Assembly: GCA_033764075.1 (NCBI GenBank)
Contig: JANRJH010000018.1
Span: 62,001-126,000, forward strand
Direction of reading: 5' to 3'
Origin: M3007 sp033764075
GTDB lineage: Bacteria > Bacteroidota > Bacteroidia > Chitinophagales > Saprospiraceae
Length of the DNA stretch: 64,000 bases
Translations under genes and position numbers: made by a program
Notes under the pieces: model-generated
What the model was told of the DNA's origin: nothing
Database searches by the model: none
What the model saw: the letters and a program-made list of their open reading frames with translations, nothing else
Shown: piece by piece, positions 34,078 through 42,855 of the stretch
Layout: each line of letters opens with the position of its first letter
Numbering within the stretch: the stretch's first letter is position 1

Positions 34078-34983
34078 TTACAGTTTATCGATCAACAAAA
34101 CGATCAGCGAGAGCGGGAGGTGCAGAAACGATGCGAACATCTGCCGCCGCGCCGCCTCCCGGGTGCAATCCCGGTACAATTGAAAACAGCGCCATCCGAA
34201 GTATGCATTCAGCAGGGTCAGCAGGACCAGGGCAGGCCAGCCGAAAAAGTTCATCTGCCATCCTATGAGCGCATTCACCTCCAGCAGGACGCAAAAAACC
34301 AGCGAAAGCGAACCTATGCCGGGGCCGACTTTGCCGTCGGCCGTGGGCAATAACTGGTAACCGGCGCGTTTGTAATCTTCATCGCCCAGCCAGGCCACCG
34401 CCCAGAAGTGCGGGAACTGCCAGAGAAACTGGAGGGCGAACAGAAACAACCCCAGGGAGCTTATGCTGTGTTCGAACGCGGCGGTGCCGATCACCAGCGG
34501 CAACGCGCCGGGTACCGCCCCAACCAACACGGACAACGGGGTGCTGCGTTTCATCGGCGTGTACACAAATGCGTAACTGATGAAGGACAACATGCCGATA
34601 AATCCGGTCCAGGGATTGAAAACAGACAACATGGAGATGCCGGCAAGCGCCATAAGACCGGCTATCAAAACAGCGGTGGATACGGTCATCCTGCCTGCCG
34701 CCAATGGGCGGTTGGCCGTGCGCCGCATGAGTTTGTCAAAATCGCGCTCCAGCACCTGGTTGATCGCATTGCTCGCGCCCGTGACCAGAAAACCGCCGGT
34801 GAGCAGCAGGGTCAGTGCCAACGCATTGAACTGCGCACCGGCGGCTATAGCATACGCCATTCCGGCGGAAAATAGCACCAGCGCGGTCAATCTGAACTTG
34901 ACCAACTGCGCAAAATCAGCCCAAATACCCGGCGCTTTCGCCTTGTCCGTAGCTACCGCCGTTTGTGTTGAATGGTGCTTCAA
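34078..34983 (-). CDS. ctaB: Protohaem IX farnesyltransferase (haem O synthase)
   Basis: 301 residues, UbiA-type prenyltransferase with about nine membrane helices. The first Mg-diphosphate motif is NQVLERDFDKLMRRTANRP (about residues 94-112). The second is GDEDYKRAGYQLLPT. It attaches a farnesyl group to haem B to make haem O, needed for the haem-copper oxidase encoded around it. It sits between subunit I and subunit III. No ctaA (haem A synthase) is seen in this window. Confidence 0.93.
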   Translation of the reverse strand: MKHHSTQTAVATDKAKAPGIWADFAQLVKFRLTALVLFSAGMAYAIAAGAQFNALALTLLLTGGFLVTGASNAINQVLERDFDKLMRRTANRPLAAGRMTVSTAVLIAGLMALAGISMLSVFNPWTGFIGMLSFISYAFVYTPMKRSTPLSVLVGAVPGALPLVIGTAAFEHSISSLGLFLFALQFLWQFPHFWAVAWLGDEDYKRAGYQLLPTADGKVGPGIGSLSLVFCVLLEVNALIGWQMNFFGWPALVLLTLLNAYFGWRCFQLYRDCTREAARRQMFASFLHLPLSLIVLLIDKL

Positions 34984-35026
34984 AATGCCTGTGTATGCTC
35001 GTATGGGTTATTGGTAATGCTGCGTC

Positions 35027-36880
35027 TTAGTGGCCGTGGTCATGTTCATGCTCGGCCAAAGGAACGTATTGCGGTACGAATTCGCGATCGTCCTTGTTGT
35101 AGTCGTATGCCCAGCGCTGAACTGCGGGGATGTTGCCCGGCCAGTTTCCGTGTCCCGGCTCGATCGGCGTAGTCCATTCCAGTGTGGTGGCGCCCCAGGG
35201 GTTCTTCACCGTTTGTTTGCGGCCTTTCCAGATGGAGTAGAAGAAGTTGACTACAAATACGATCTGCAGGAAGAAAACGACGATGGCAGCGACGGTGATG
35301 AACTTGTTGAGCCCCACAAAGTGCTTGAAGGAGTCGAAATTCTCAATGCTGTAATAACGACGCGGTACGCCGGCCATACCGGTATAGTGCATGGGCCAGA
35401 AGATCAGGTATGCCCCGATCATAGTGCCCCAAAAGTGGATTTTACCCAGCGTTTCGTTCATGAAACGGCCGAACATTTTGGGGAACCAGTGGTAAATGCC
35501 CGCAAACATGCCGAAGAAGGCGGCTATGCCCATCACAATGTGGAAGTGGGCTACGACAAAGTAGGTATCGTGCAGCTGGATATCGATGGCCGAGTTGCCC
35601 AGGAAGATACCCGTAAGACCACCGGAAATGAACATGGATACGAAGCCGATGCCGAATAGGCTGGCAGAGTTGAACCGGAAGTTGGAACCGTAAATGGTGG
35701 AAATCCAGTTGAACACCTTCACTGCCGAGGGAACGGCAATGATCAGCGTAAAAATCACAAAGAAGTTGCTGATGAACGGGTTAACGCCCGACATGAACAT
35801 GTGGTGGGCCCATACAATGAAGGACAGGAACGCAATGGCCAGGATGGAATACACCATGGCGCGGTATCCGAAGATCGGCTTGCGCGCATGTACCGAAAGC
35901 ACTTCAGATACAATACCCATCGCCGGAAGAATGATGATGTATACTTCCGGGTGGCCCAGGAACCAGAACAAGTGCTGGAACAAGATGGGGCTTCCTCCCA
36001 CACGGTCCAGGATTTGCCCGCCGACAACGATCTCGCTTAGGTAAAACGAGGTGCCGAGGCTGCGGTCAAAGACCAGCAGCAACAGGCCGGAGAACAGTAC
36101 CGGGAACGACAACAGGGCAATGATCGCTGTGATGAAAAAAGCCCAGATCGTGAGCGGCAGACGCCACATGCTCATGCCCTTGGTACGCAGGTTCAGCACC
36201 GTGGTAATGTAGTTGATGCCACCCAGCAACACAGAGACGACAAAGAGCGACATAGAAACGATCCACAGCGTCATACCTGCCCCCGAACCGTCGGATGCCT
36301 GGGGCAGCGCACTCAGCGGCGGATACGCAACCCATCCACCGGAGAACGGACCCGTACTCAGGAAAAGCGAGATGAACATCACCAGACCCGACAGGAAGAA
36401 AAACCAGTAGGAAAAGGCGTTGAGCAGGGGAGAGGCCATGTCGCGCGCACCGACCTGCAACGGAATCAGCAGGTTGGAGAAGGTGCCGCTCAAACCGGCC
36501 GTGAGCACAAAAAACACCAGAATGGTGCCGTGCATGGTCACCAGCGCGTAATAGAACTCCGGATCAAGCTTGCCGATACCGGCTTCGTTGACTTGAATCC
36601 ATTTGCCCAGCAGCGGCTGCAACCACACCAAATCAGCCTCGGGGAAGCCGAGTTGAAGGCGGAAGATGATCGACATGCCGGCGCCGATCAACGCCCAGAA
36701 CATCCCGGTGATGAGAAACTGTCGGGCAATGATCTTGTGGTCGGTGCTGAAAATATAAGTGGTAATAAAATTCGACTGGTATTTGTCACCGTGGTGGTGT
36801 TCATGGAAGTGGTCGTCATACCCCATCTCTAGGGTGAGTTTTTCTTCCAATGTTTCGGCGGCAGTTGCTACGTTAGCCAT
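35027..36880 (-). CDS. ctaD: Cytochrome c oxidase subunit I (caa3 type)
   Basis: 617 residues, the catalytic haem-copper subunit with twelve or more helices. The CuB and Tyr-His region is LFWFLGHPEVYIIILPAMG, followed by the second CuB pair in VWAHHMFMSG. The high-spin and low-spin haem ligands lie in HDTYFVVAHFHIVMG. The N-terminus (DDHFHEHHHG, residues 22-31) and the last eight residues (EHEHDHGH) are unusually histidine-rich. It reduces oxygen to water and pumps protons in the inner membrane. It follows ctaC with an 83-bp gap. Confidence 0.97.
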   Translation of the reverse strand: MANVATAAETLEEKLTLEMGYDDHFHEHHHGDKYQSNFITTYIFSTDHKIIARQFLITGMFWALIGAGMSIIFRLQLGFPEADLVWLQPLLGKWIQVNEAGIGKLDPEFYYALVTMHGTILVFFVLTAGLSGTFSNLLIPLQVGARDMASPLLNAFSYWFFFLSGLVMFISLFLSTGPFSGGWVAYPPLSALPQASDGSGAGMTLWIVSMSLFVVSVLLGGINYITTVLNLRTKGMSMWRLPLTIWAFFITAIIALLSFPVLFSGLLLLVFDRSLGTSFYLSEIVVGGQILDRVGGSPILFQHLFWFLGHPEVYIIILPAMGIVSEVLSVHARKPIFGYRAMVYSILAIAFLSFIVWAHHMFMSGVNPFISNFFVIFTLIIAVPSAVKVFNWISTIYGSNFRFNSASLFGIGFVSMFISGGLTGIFLGNSAIDIQLHDTYFVVAHFHIVMGIAAFFGMFAGIYHWFPKMFGRFMNETLGKIHFWGTMIGAYLIFWPMHYTGMAGVPRRYYSIENFDSFKHFVGLNKFITVAAIVVFFLQIVFVVNFFYSIWKGRKQTVKNPWGATTLEWTTPIEPGHGNWPGNIPAVQRWAYDYNKDDREFVPQYVPLAEHEHDHGH

Positions 36881-36963
36881 GGCTTTGAATTAATTTTCGG
36901 TTGTGTGATGATGCGTTGTCGTAGGGTCAGGCGTTCTATCACGCAATATTTTTTCGAAACGGG

Positions 36964-38115
36964 TTACAACGTCGCGGGCGCTTGTGTTGCGGTGGTATCC
37001 GTAGCCGCAGCCTTTACCTTTTCCGCTTCTATGCCGATATCCTTGCCAGCATTGGGGTCATCAGCTTTCCCGCGTACCTGGGTGAGGTAAAACGACTCCT
37101 GGGTTTTCAGCCAGGCATCGTACTCTTCCTGGGATACCACTTTGAAGATGCGCTTCATCGAGTAGTGGCCTTTTCCGCACAATTCTGCGCAGGCCAGTTC
37201 ATATTCAAATTTCTCCCACCGCTTCGGGCCATTGGGGTCGGCAGGATCGTATGGCGTATTGTACTCTTCGTAGCGACGCAAGTCGTTGCGGAATTCTGCC
37301 GTGGTTTTTACCGGTGTAAACACAAAATAGGTGGGCATACCCGGAACGGCGTCCATTTTCACGCGGAAATGCGGCAGGTAAAAATTGTGCAACACATCCT
37401 TGGCAGTGATGCGTACACGTACTTTTTTGCCTACCGGCAAGTAACACTCTTGGGAGGGGATCATATCGTCCCAGTTTTTAGAGTCGGTAAAATCCTGGCC
37501 CAACTGGTTTCCGGCGGTGGTCAGGGTGTAATCCCGTGCACCCAGCTTGCCGTCGGCGCCCGGATAGCGAATGATCCAGTTGAACTGTTGGCCGGTAGCC
37601 TCGATCTCGATGTAATCTTCACCTTCCTTGATGTCGGCCATAACCGTATTCCAGGCGTTCAGGCCGCGCACCACCAGCACTGTCATAACCACGGCAGGCA
37701 CAGCCGTCCAGATCATTTCCAGTCGGGTATCGTGGGCCATAAAACGGGCTTTACGTCCCTCCTGGTAGCGGTATTTGTAGGCAAACCAGAACAGGGCGAT
37801 GTGGGTCAGTACAAAGACGATACCGGTGAAAATAAGCGTCACGTTGAAAAGGCTGTCCAACACACTCCCGTGTTCGGAAGCAGATTGCAAAGGGCCGTAG
37901 CCGAGCATCTGGTTGCGGTAGTTCCAGGAGGAGATGAACACGCCGACCAGGAACAACACCAGGAAGATCAGCGATAACCAGCCGTTCCAAAGGCTGTTGT
38001 CACGCAATACTTCCCGTTCGCCCTTGATAACCGCGGTCAACTCGGTCACCCGCGCAATTTGCACCAGGACAACCATCAAGAGGATCACGCAAATAAAGAT
38101 GATAAGCGTCGTCAT
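36964..38115 (-). CDS. ctaC: Cytochrome c oxidase subunit II
   Basis: 383 residues. It has an extra N-terminal hydrophobic segment (LIIFICVILLMVVLVQIA) plus the two usual helices, then the cupredoxin CuA domain. CuA ligands are visible as LPHFRVKMDAVPGMPTYF (His) and CAELCGKGHYSM (two Cys, His, Met). No CxxCH haem site is fused, so electrons must come from a separate cytochrome c such as ActE. It receives electrons and passes them to subunit I. A TAnnTTTG element 22 nt upstream of its ATG suggests an internal promoter. Confidence 0.95.
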   Translation of the reverse strand: MTTLIIFICVILLMVVLVQIARVTELTAVIKGEREVLRDNSLWNGWLSLIFLVLFLVGVFISSWNYRNQMLGYGPLQSASEHGSVLDSLFNVTLIFTGIVFVLTHIALFWFAYKYRYQEGRKARFMAHDTRLEMIWTAVPAVVMTVLVVRGLNAWNTVMADIKEGEDYIEIEATGQQFNWIIRYPGADGKLGARDYTLTTAGNQLGQDFTDSKNWDDMIPSQECYLPVGKKVRVRITAKDVLHNFYLPHFRVKMDAVPGMPTYFVFTPVKTTAEFRNDLRRYEEYNTPYDPADPNGPKRWEKFEYELACAELCGKGHYSMKRIFKVVSQEEYDAWLKTQESFYLTQVRGKADDPNAGKDIGIEAEKVKAAATDTTATQAPATL

Positions 38116-38137
38116 CGTCGAATTTTTTTCTTGAACC

Positions 38138-38145
38138 CAAAATTA
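38138..38145 (-). promoter_or_regulatory. Candidate internal -7 promoter element for oxidase genes
   Basis: Minus-strand TAATTTTG (TAnnTTTG), 22 nt upstream of the ctaC ATG, in the actF-ctaC gap. It could allow oxidase expression apart from ACIII. Confidence 0.4.
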
Positions 38146-38202
38146 CTGGGATTGGTTCTGCAATGTATGAAGTGTGGTTCTGATTAGAATTTGTCTAAAT
38201 AA

Positions 38203-39891
38203 TCAATGGTGGCCGTGTCCCTCCTCACCCTGGTGTTCGCTTTCAATGTGCGCGCCGGTGCTGTGGTGAAGGCTTTCTTCCAGATAGGGATCTCTGGCAG
38301 GCAACAAGGGCGCCCGTTCCAGGTTGCGGAAGAAAACGAACAGGAAAAGGCTGAGGAAACCGATGAAAGCACCGATTTCGGGGAACCCGGGCAGCGTGTA
38401 GCCCAGCTTGAAGGAGCGGTCGGGACCGTGGTGATGGCCACCTTCAGCGTGTGCGTCACCGTGTCCGCCATGCGCGTCGGTAGCATGAGCATCGGTAGCA
38501 TGGGCATCGCCATGTTCGTCATGGTGGGCTGCTTCGCCTGCCTGTTCGCTGTGGTGGTCGTTGCCGGCTCCGTGTGTCGTATCGGCTTCTGCATGCGGTT
38601 CGGCGGTGTGCGTGGCTTCGGTGCCGTGCGGTTCGGCCGTGTGTTGTTTTGTGGAATGCGCGGCTTGCTCGCCGTGTGCAGGTGCACTGTGGTCCTGCGT
38701 TCCTTCTATGGGGTAAGCAGCCTTGACGGCTTTGGGTTCGGGACGTTGCAATGCACTGAGCGGCGCCGTGTTCGACAAGCTGCTGTGTTGTGCTTTTTCA
38801 GACAGTTCTTTGATCTCAAAAGCGGCAATGCGGGCGCCGGGCTTGATCATGTAGAAAAAGTCCCACCAGTGTCCGAAAAATACGATCAAGGCTGTGAAAA
38901 ACAGGGTGCCGAACTTGCGCTTGGTGTCGTTGCGCATGAGGATGAAAAACGGCGTCACAAAGTTCATGAGCATGTTGCCCCAGAACAGCACCGGATAATG
39001 CTCCATGCGCTCTCTGAAGTAAATGGTCTCTTCGCCGATGTTGCCGTACCAGATGAGCATGAATTGGTCGAACCACAGGTACATCCAGAACACCGACAAA
39101 CCAAACATGTACTTGGCCATGTCGTGCAGGTGGTCACGGGTAAGATAGGGCAAAAAGCCGGTATTTTTCAGGTAGATGAGCAACATGATCATCAGTGCCA
39201 GCGCAGCCAGGAGGAGTGAAATGGTGGAATACCAGGCGAACATCGTGCTGTACCAGTGGGTGTCGATGGACATGACCAGTTGCCAAATAAATACGGTACT
39301 CAAAAAGCCCGCGATGGGCAGGAAAGATGCCGCCCATTTGCGTTCCCTTTTGTAATAATCCAGCGAGGCTGTTTCTTTTGTATCCTGAGCGATGGAATTT
39401 CTCCGGATGTTCACGGCCCAGAAGTACCACAGACCCAGAAAACCCAGGGTTCCGATGGTGAAAAACACGGGGTTAAGGAAGCCCTTTTTGCCGGCGATAA
39501 TCTCATCGTAAATCGGACTGGCCGGGTCGGTAATGCCCTCGAGGTTCCACATGTAGAGATTGATCATGTTGGTCCATACCCCCACAACGATTACTGCCGT
39601 GAACGCCAGCCCGACGCCCATGAAAAGGCCAAAAGCTTCATAAACGCGCTTGATCACCACGTTCCAACCAGCAAATGCGGTAATCTGCGCGCAATGGAAG
39701 AAAAACGCAGTAAAGGCAATGCCCGTGAAAAAGACCGAATTGTGGAGGAAATTGGTCCAGAAACGGGTGTGATACTCGTCGTCGCCCATAAAAGCAGCCA
39801 GCAGGCTCAACACACCAACGCCCATGCCGATGAGCAGCGCCGTGCGGGTTTTACTGTCGAAGACGTATTTATTGTTGTATGTCGTATCCAT
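38203..39891 (-). CDS. actF: ACIII quinone-binding membrane subunit ActF with histidine-rich insertion
   Basis: 562 residues, NrfD/PsrC-like membrane subunit of alternative complex III, with about ten helices. The polytopic core covers residues ~17-380. Between the penultimate and last helix lies a ~91-residue low-complexity stretch (about 399-489) with 21 histidines, including HATDAHATDAH and a final GGHHHG. The C-terminal tail after the last helix (FLSLFLFVFFRN) is again His-rich (EGHGHH). The core would take part in quinol oxidation or proton translocation. The His-rich part is not needed for the known fold and suggests metal binding. Confidence 0.9.
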   Translation of the reverse strand: MDTTYNNKYVFDSKTRTALLIGMGVGVLSLLAAFMGDDEYHTRFWTNFLHNSVFFTGIAFTAFFFHCAQITAFAGWNVVIKRVYEAFGLFMGVGLAFTAVIVVGVWTNMINLYMWNLEGITDPASPIYDEIIAGKKGFLNPVFFTIGTLGFLGLWYFWAVNIRRNSIAQDTKETASLDYYKRERKWAASFLPIAGFLSTVFIWQLVMSIDTHWYSTMFAWYSTISLLLAALALMIMLLIYLKNTGFLPYLTRDHLHDMAKYMFGLSVFWMYLWFDQFMLIWYGNIGEETIYFRERMEHYPVLFWGNMLMNFVTPFFILMRNDTKRKFGTLFFTALIVFFGHWWDFFYMIKPGARIAAFEIKELSEKAQHSSLSNTAPLSALQRPEPKAVKAAYPIEGTQDHSAPAHGEQAAHSTKQHTAEPHGTEATHTAEPHAEADTTHGAGNDHHSEQAGEAAHHDEHGDAHATDAHATDAHGGHGDAHAEGGHHHGPDRSFKLGYTLPGFPEIGAFIGFLSLFLFVFFRNLERAPLLPARDPYLEESLHHSTGAHIESEHQGEEGHGHH

Positions 39892-39951
39892 ATAGCAGGG
39901 TCGGTGTAGGTTACCGGATGGTATGGTTGGTGGCTCGGTTGGTTGTTCCAG

Positions 39952-40788
39952 TTATTTGCCGGCTGCGGGGGCCGGAGGTGGTGTCGCCGGAGCGGCAGTG
40001 GTCGCCGGTGCGGCGCCGGTGGCGGCGCCTTTCAACGGCTTGTCGATGTTGTTGAGCGTATTGGCGGTTTCATCGTAGGTCAACTTTTTCTCCTTGGCTT
40101 GCAGCGAACGGATGTAGTGGATGACCTGCCAGCGCTCTTCGTAAGAAAGTTTGTCTGCGTAGGCGCCCATGACGTTTTTGCCGTACATGATGGCGAAGTA
40201 ATAGCGGCCGTTGCCGGCATTGATCATTTCATCGATGATGAAACTCTTGGGCGCTGCCGGATACTTGGCATTGGGCATGGTGACCAACCAGCCTTGTCCG
40301 TCGCCTTTTTCACCGTGGCAAATGCCGCAGTAGACGTCGTACAGCGGTTTGGCTTTTTCCAGGCCGGCTTTCGAAATGGGGAATGGATTGGTCACCATTT
40401 CTTTTTCGCAGCGCACCCGCTCATCTTCGGTGTTCTGATAGTAAAAAGGTGCAGCGCCGTTGACCGGAGCGGCAATGGCATTGGGTGCGTTTTTGCCGCG
40501 AACGACATCCAGGACATTGGCGCCGCCGTATGCCACGCCGGTGTAGCCGCGGGCGACAGTGCCGGAAACAGCATTGCGCGGACGCGTGAGGGTTGCTTTT
40601 TTGACCACGCTCTCGTTATCCCACGTGTTCCAGTAGTATTCGTACGTCATATTGGCTTCGTACGCGATGGGATGGTACATGTCGGGCATGTATTCATGAC
40701 CGGTCTTGTTCACGCCGGCCGGCGAGCAGAGGGAGAACATCCAGGCGAAAAGGGCGATGCCAACAAGGGCGCCTATTGCGTATTTCAT
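39952..40788 (-). CDS. actE: ACIII monohaem cytochrome c subunit ActE (lipoprotein)
   Basis: 278 residues. The N-terminal signal ends in a lipobox-like FSLC with Cys21, so the protein is probably lipid-anchored. One haem-c site, CGICHGEKGDGQG, lies in a class I cytochrome domain with downstream NVMGAYADKLSYEERW, which supplies the methionine ligand region. The C-terminus is Ala/Pro/Thr-rich. It passes electrons from ActA to the oxidase. It lies 51 bp after actD and 60 bp before actF. Confidence 0.92.
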   Translation of the reverse strand: MKYAIGALVGIALFAWMFSLCSPAGVNKTGHEYMPDMYHPIAYEANMTYEYYWNTWDNESVVKKATLTRPRNAVSGTVARGYTGVAYGGANVLDVVRGKNAPNAIAAPVNGAAPFYYQNTEDERVRCEKEMVTNPFPISKAGLEKAKPLYDVYCGICHGEKGDGQGWLVTMPNAKYPAAPKSFIIDEMINAGNGRYYFAIMYGKNVMGAYADKLSYEERWQVIHYIRSLQAKEKKLTYDETANTLNNIDKPLKGAATGAAPATTAAPATPPPAPAAGK

Positions 40789-40839
40789 CGTTTACCGTTA
40801 ATTTGTTGGTTGGGCGAACGGATGGACGGGAGAACCCCG

Positions 40840-41370
40840 TTACCAGTTCACCGTTTTTAAGTTCACCTCGGCAGCCCCGGTTTGTTTGAAGAAACGGTTG
40901 AGGTTGTCCTGGTCGTCGCTACCGGTGACGTCGAAAGCGATGCAAAATTTATCGTCGGTGATGCGGTTGTCCAGCGTTTTAGTGCTGACGCCGGGCCACA
41001 TGCCGCAGATGGTGTAAAAGGTAAGGGTCATACCCCAGGCGGCGAAAAGAATGGTCATCTCGAAGGTGATGGGGATAAACGCCGGAACAGACCAGAACGG
41101 CTTGCCGCCGAATACGATCGGCCAGTCGGTGGTAAACACCCAAGTCATGAACAGAAACCCGAACAGTGCCCCAATGGATCCGTAAACGAACCCGAGGATG
41201 TGCAGGCGACTTTCTTTCAGGCCCAGAATGGGATCCAATCCGTGCACCGGGAAAGGGGTGTACACGTCCATGATGTCCAGGTGATCTTTCATGGCCGTTT
41301 TGACGGCCGTTTTCAGATCTTCTTCGTCGTTGTATAGTCCGAACAGGACTTTTCTGGATTTTTCAGCCAT
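40840..41370 (-). CDS. actD: ACIII subunit ActD (DUF3341)
   Basis: 176 residues. It is the DUF3341 subunit with two membrane helices (LHILGFVYGSIGALFGFLFMTWV and PAFIPITFEMTILFAAWGMTLTFY). The N-terminal soluble part includes MDVYTPFPVHGLD, a family hallmark. It is a structural membrane subunit of alternative complex III. It lies 26 bp downstream of actC. Confidence 0.92.
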   Translation of the reverse strand: MAEKSRKVLFGLYNDEEDLKTAVKTAMKDHLDIMDVYTPFPVHGLDPILGLKESRLHILGFVYGSIGALFGFLFMTWVFTTDWPIVFGGKPFWSVPAFIPITFEMTILFAAWGMTLTFYTICGMWPGVSTKTLDNRITDDKFCIAFDVTGSDDQDNLNRFFKQTGAAEVNLKTVNW

Positions 41371-41396
41371 ATATCTTAATTTAGGCAGGTGTTTTT

Positions 41397-42827
41397 TTAA
41401 TCTTCTTTTTCTGCTTTAACGGACGTTTTTTCGCCGGATACAGCGTGGCGGGCCCGCGCATTGGGTCCGATATACTGGTCTCCTGCAACCTTCAGGATGG
41501 ATTTTACCTCCGCAATGGCTACCACGGGCGCCACACGAACGAAGATGAGGTAACAGAAGAAGAACAGGCCGATGGTGCCGGTGTAGATGCCGATCTCCAC
41601 CCAGGTCGGATTGTAATAACTCCAGGAGGAGGGCAGGTAGTCGCGCGCCAGTGTGGTGCCAATGATCACGAAGCGTTCGAACCACATACCGATGTTGACC
41701 ACGATGGACAGGAAGAACGTCCACCAGATGCTCCGGCGGATCTTGCGCGACCAGAAGAGCTGCGGGCTGACCACGTTGCAAAACATCATGCCGAAGTACG
41801 CCCACCAGTAGATACCGGTTACGCGGTTGTAAAAGGCAAATTGCTCGTATACATACCCGGAATACCAGGCGATGAAAAGCTCTGTCAGATACGCCACGCC
41901 TACAATGGTGCCGGTGAGTACAATCACCTTGTTCATCGATTCAATGTGGTTGAGCGTGATATACTCTTCCAGCCGAAGCACCTTGCGGGTAAGGACCATC
42001 AGGGTTTGCACCATGGCGAAGCCGGAGAAGATGGCGCCAGCCACAAAGTACGGGGGGAAGATGGTGGTGTGCCAGCCGGGAATGACCGAAGTGGCAAAGT
42101 CGAAGGATACAATGGTATGCACCGAGAGTACCAGCGGGGTGGAGATGCCGGCCAGCACGAGGGAGAGCGACTCCCAGCGTTGCCAGTGTTTGGCAGCGCC
42201 GGTCCAGCCGAACGAAAACGTTTCGTACATCTTGCGTCGAAACCCTGTGGCGCGGTCGCGTACCGTGGCCAAATCGGGAACCAGACCCGTGTACCAGAAC
42301 AACAGCGATACGGAGAAATACGTCGAGATGGCAAATACGTCCCAGAGCAGCGGGCTGTTGAAGTTGACCCACAACGGACCGCGCGTATTGGGGAACGGGA
42401 AAATGAAGAAAGCCAGCCAGACACGACCCATGTGGAAAATGGGGAACTGACCGGCGCAAATCACGGCGAAAATCGTCATGGCTTCTGCGGCGCGGTTCAC
42501 CCCGGTACGCCAACGCTGGCGGAACAGGAGCAGAATGGCCGAAATAAGGGTACCTGCGTGACCGATACCGATCCACCAGACGAAGTTGGTGATGTCCCAC
42601 GCCCAGTTAATGGTTCGGTTGGCGCCCCATTCGCCGATGCCTTTCCAGACGGTCCAGACAATGGTGAACAGGTACAAGGCCAGAAAGGCGGCGGAAAGGG
42701 AAAACGCCACGATCCACTCCCGGGTGGGAGTGCGTTCGGTGGGCGTAACAAGGTCCTCCGTAATCTGGTGGTAGGATTTGTTGCCTTCTATCAGGACGTG
42801 CCGTACAGGTGCTACCGGTTGCGACAT
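41397..42827 (-). CDS. actC: ACIII NrfD-like quinone-binding subunit ActC
   Basis: 476 residues with about ten membrane helices of the NrfD/PsrC family (for example WWIGIGHAGTLISAILLLF, FHMGRVWLAFF, IVSFDFATSVIPGWHTTIFPPYFVAGAIFSG read in parts). The histidine-bearing GHAGTLIS region near the expected quinone site is present. It is the main menaquinol-oxidising membrane subunit of ACIII. It lies 28 bp after actB and 26 bp before actD. Confidence 0.93.
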   Translation of the reverse strand: MSQPVAPVRHVLIEGNKSYHQITEDLVTPTERTPTREWIVAFSLSAAFLALYLFTIVWTVWKGIGEWGANRTINWAWDITNFVWWIGIGHAGTLISAILLLFRQRWRTGVNRAAEAMTIFAVICAGQFPIFHMGRVWLAFFIFPFPNTRGPLWVNFNSPLLWDVFAISTYFSVSLLFWYTGLVPDLATVRDRATGFRRKMYETFSFGWTGAAKHWQRWESLSLVLAGISTPLVLSVHTIVSFDFATSVIPGWHTTIFPPYFVAGAIFSGFAMVQTLMVLTRKVLRLEEYITLNHIESMNKVIVLTGTIVGVAYLTELFIAWYSGYVYEQFAFYNRVTGIYWWAYFGMMFCNVVSPQLFWSRKIRRSIWWTFFLSIVVNIGMWFERFVIIGTTLARDYLPSSWSYYNPTWVEIGIYTGTIGLFFFCYLIFVRVAPVVAIAEVKSILKVAGDQYIGPNARARHAVSGEKTSVKAEKED

Positions 42828-42855
42828 ATAGCTAAATTTTGCTTATTTCAAAAAA

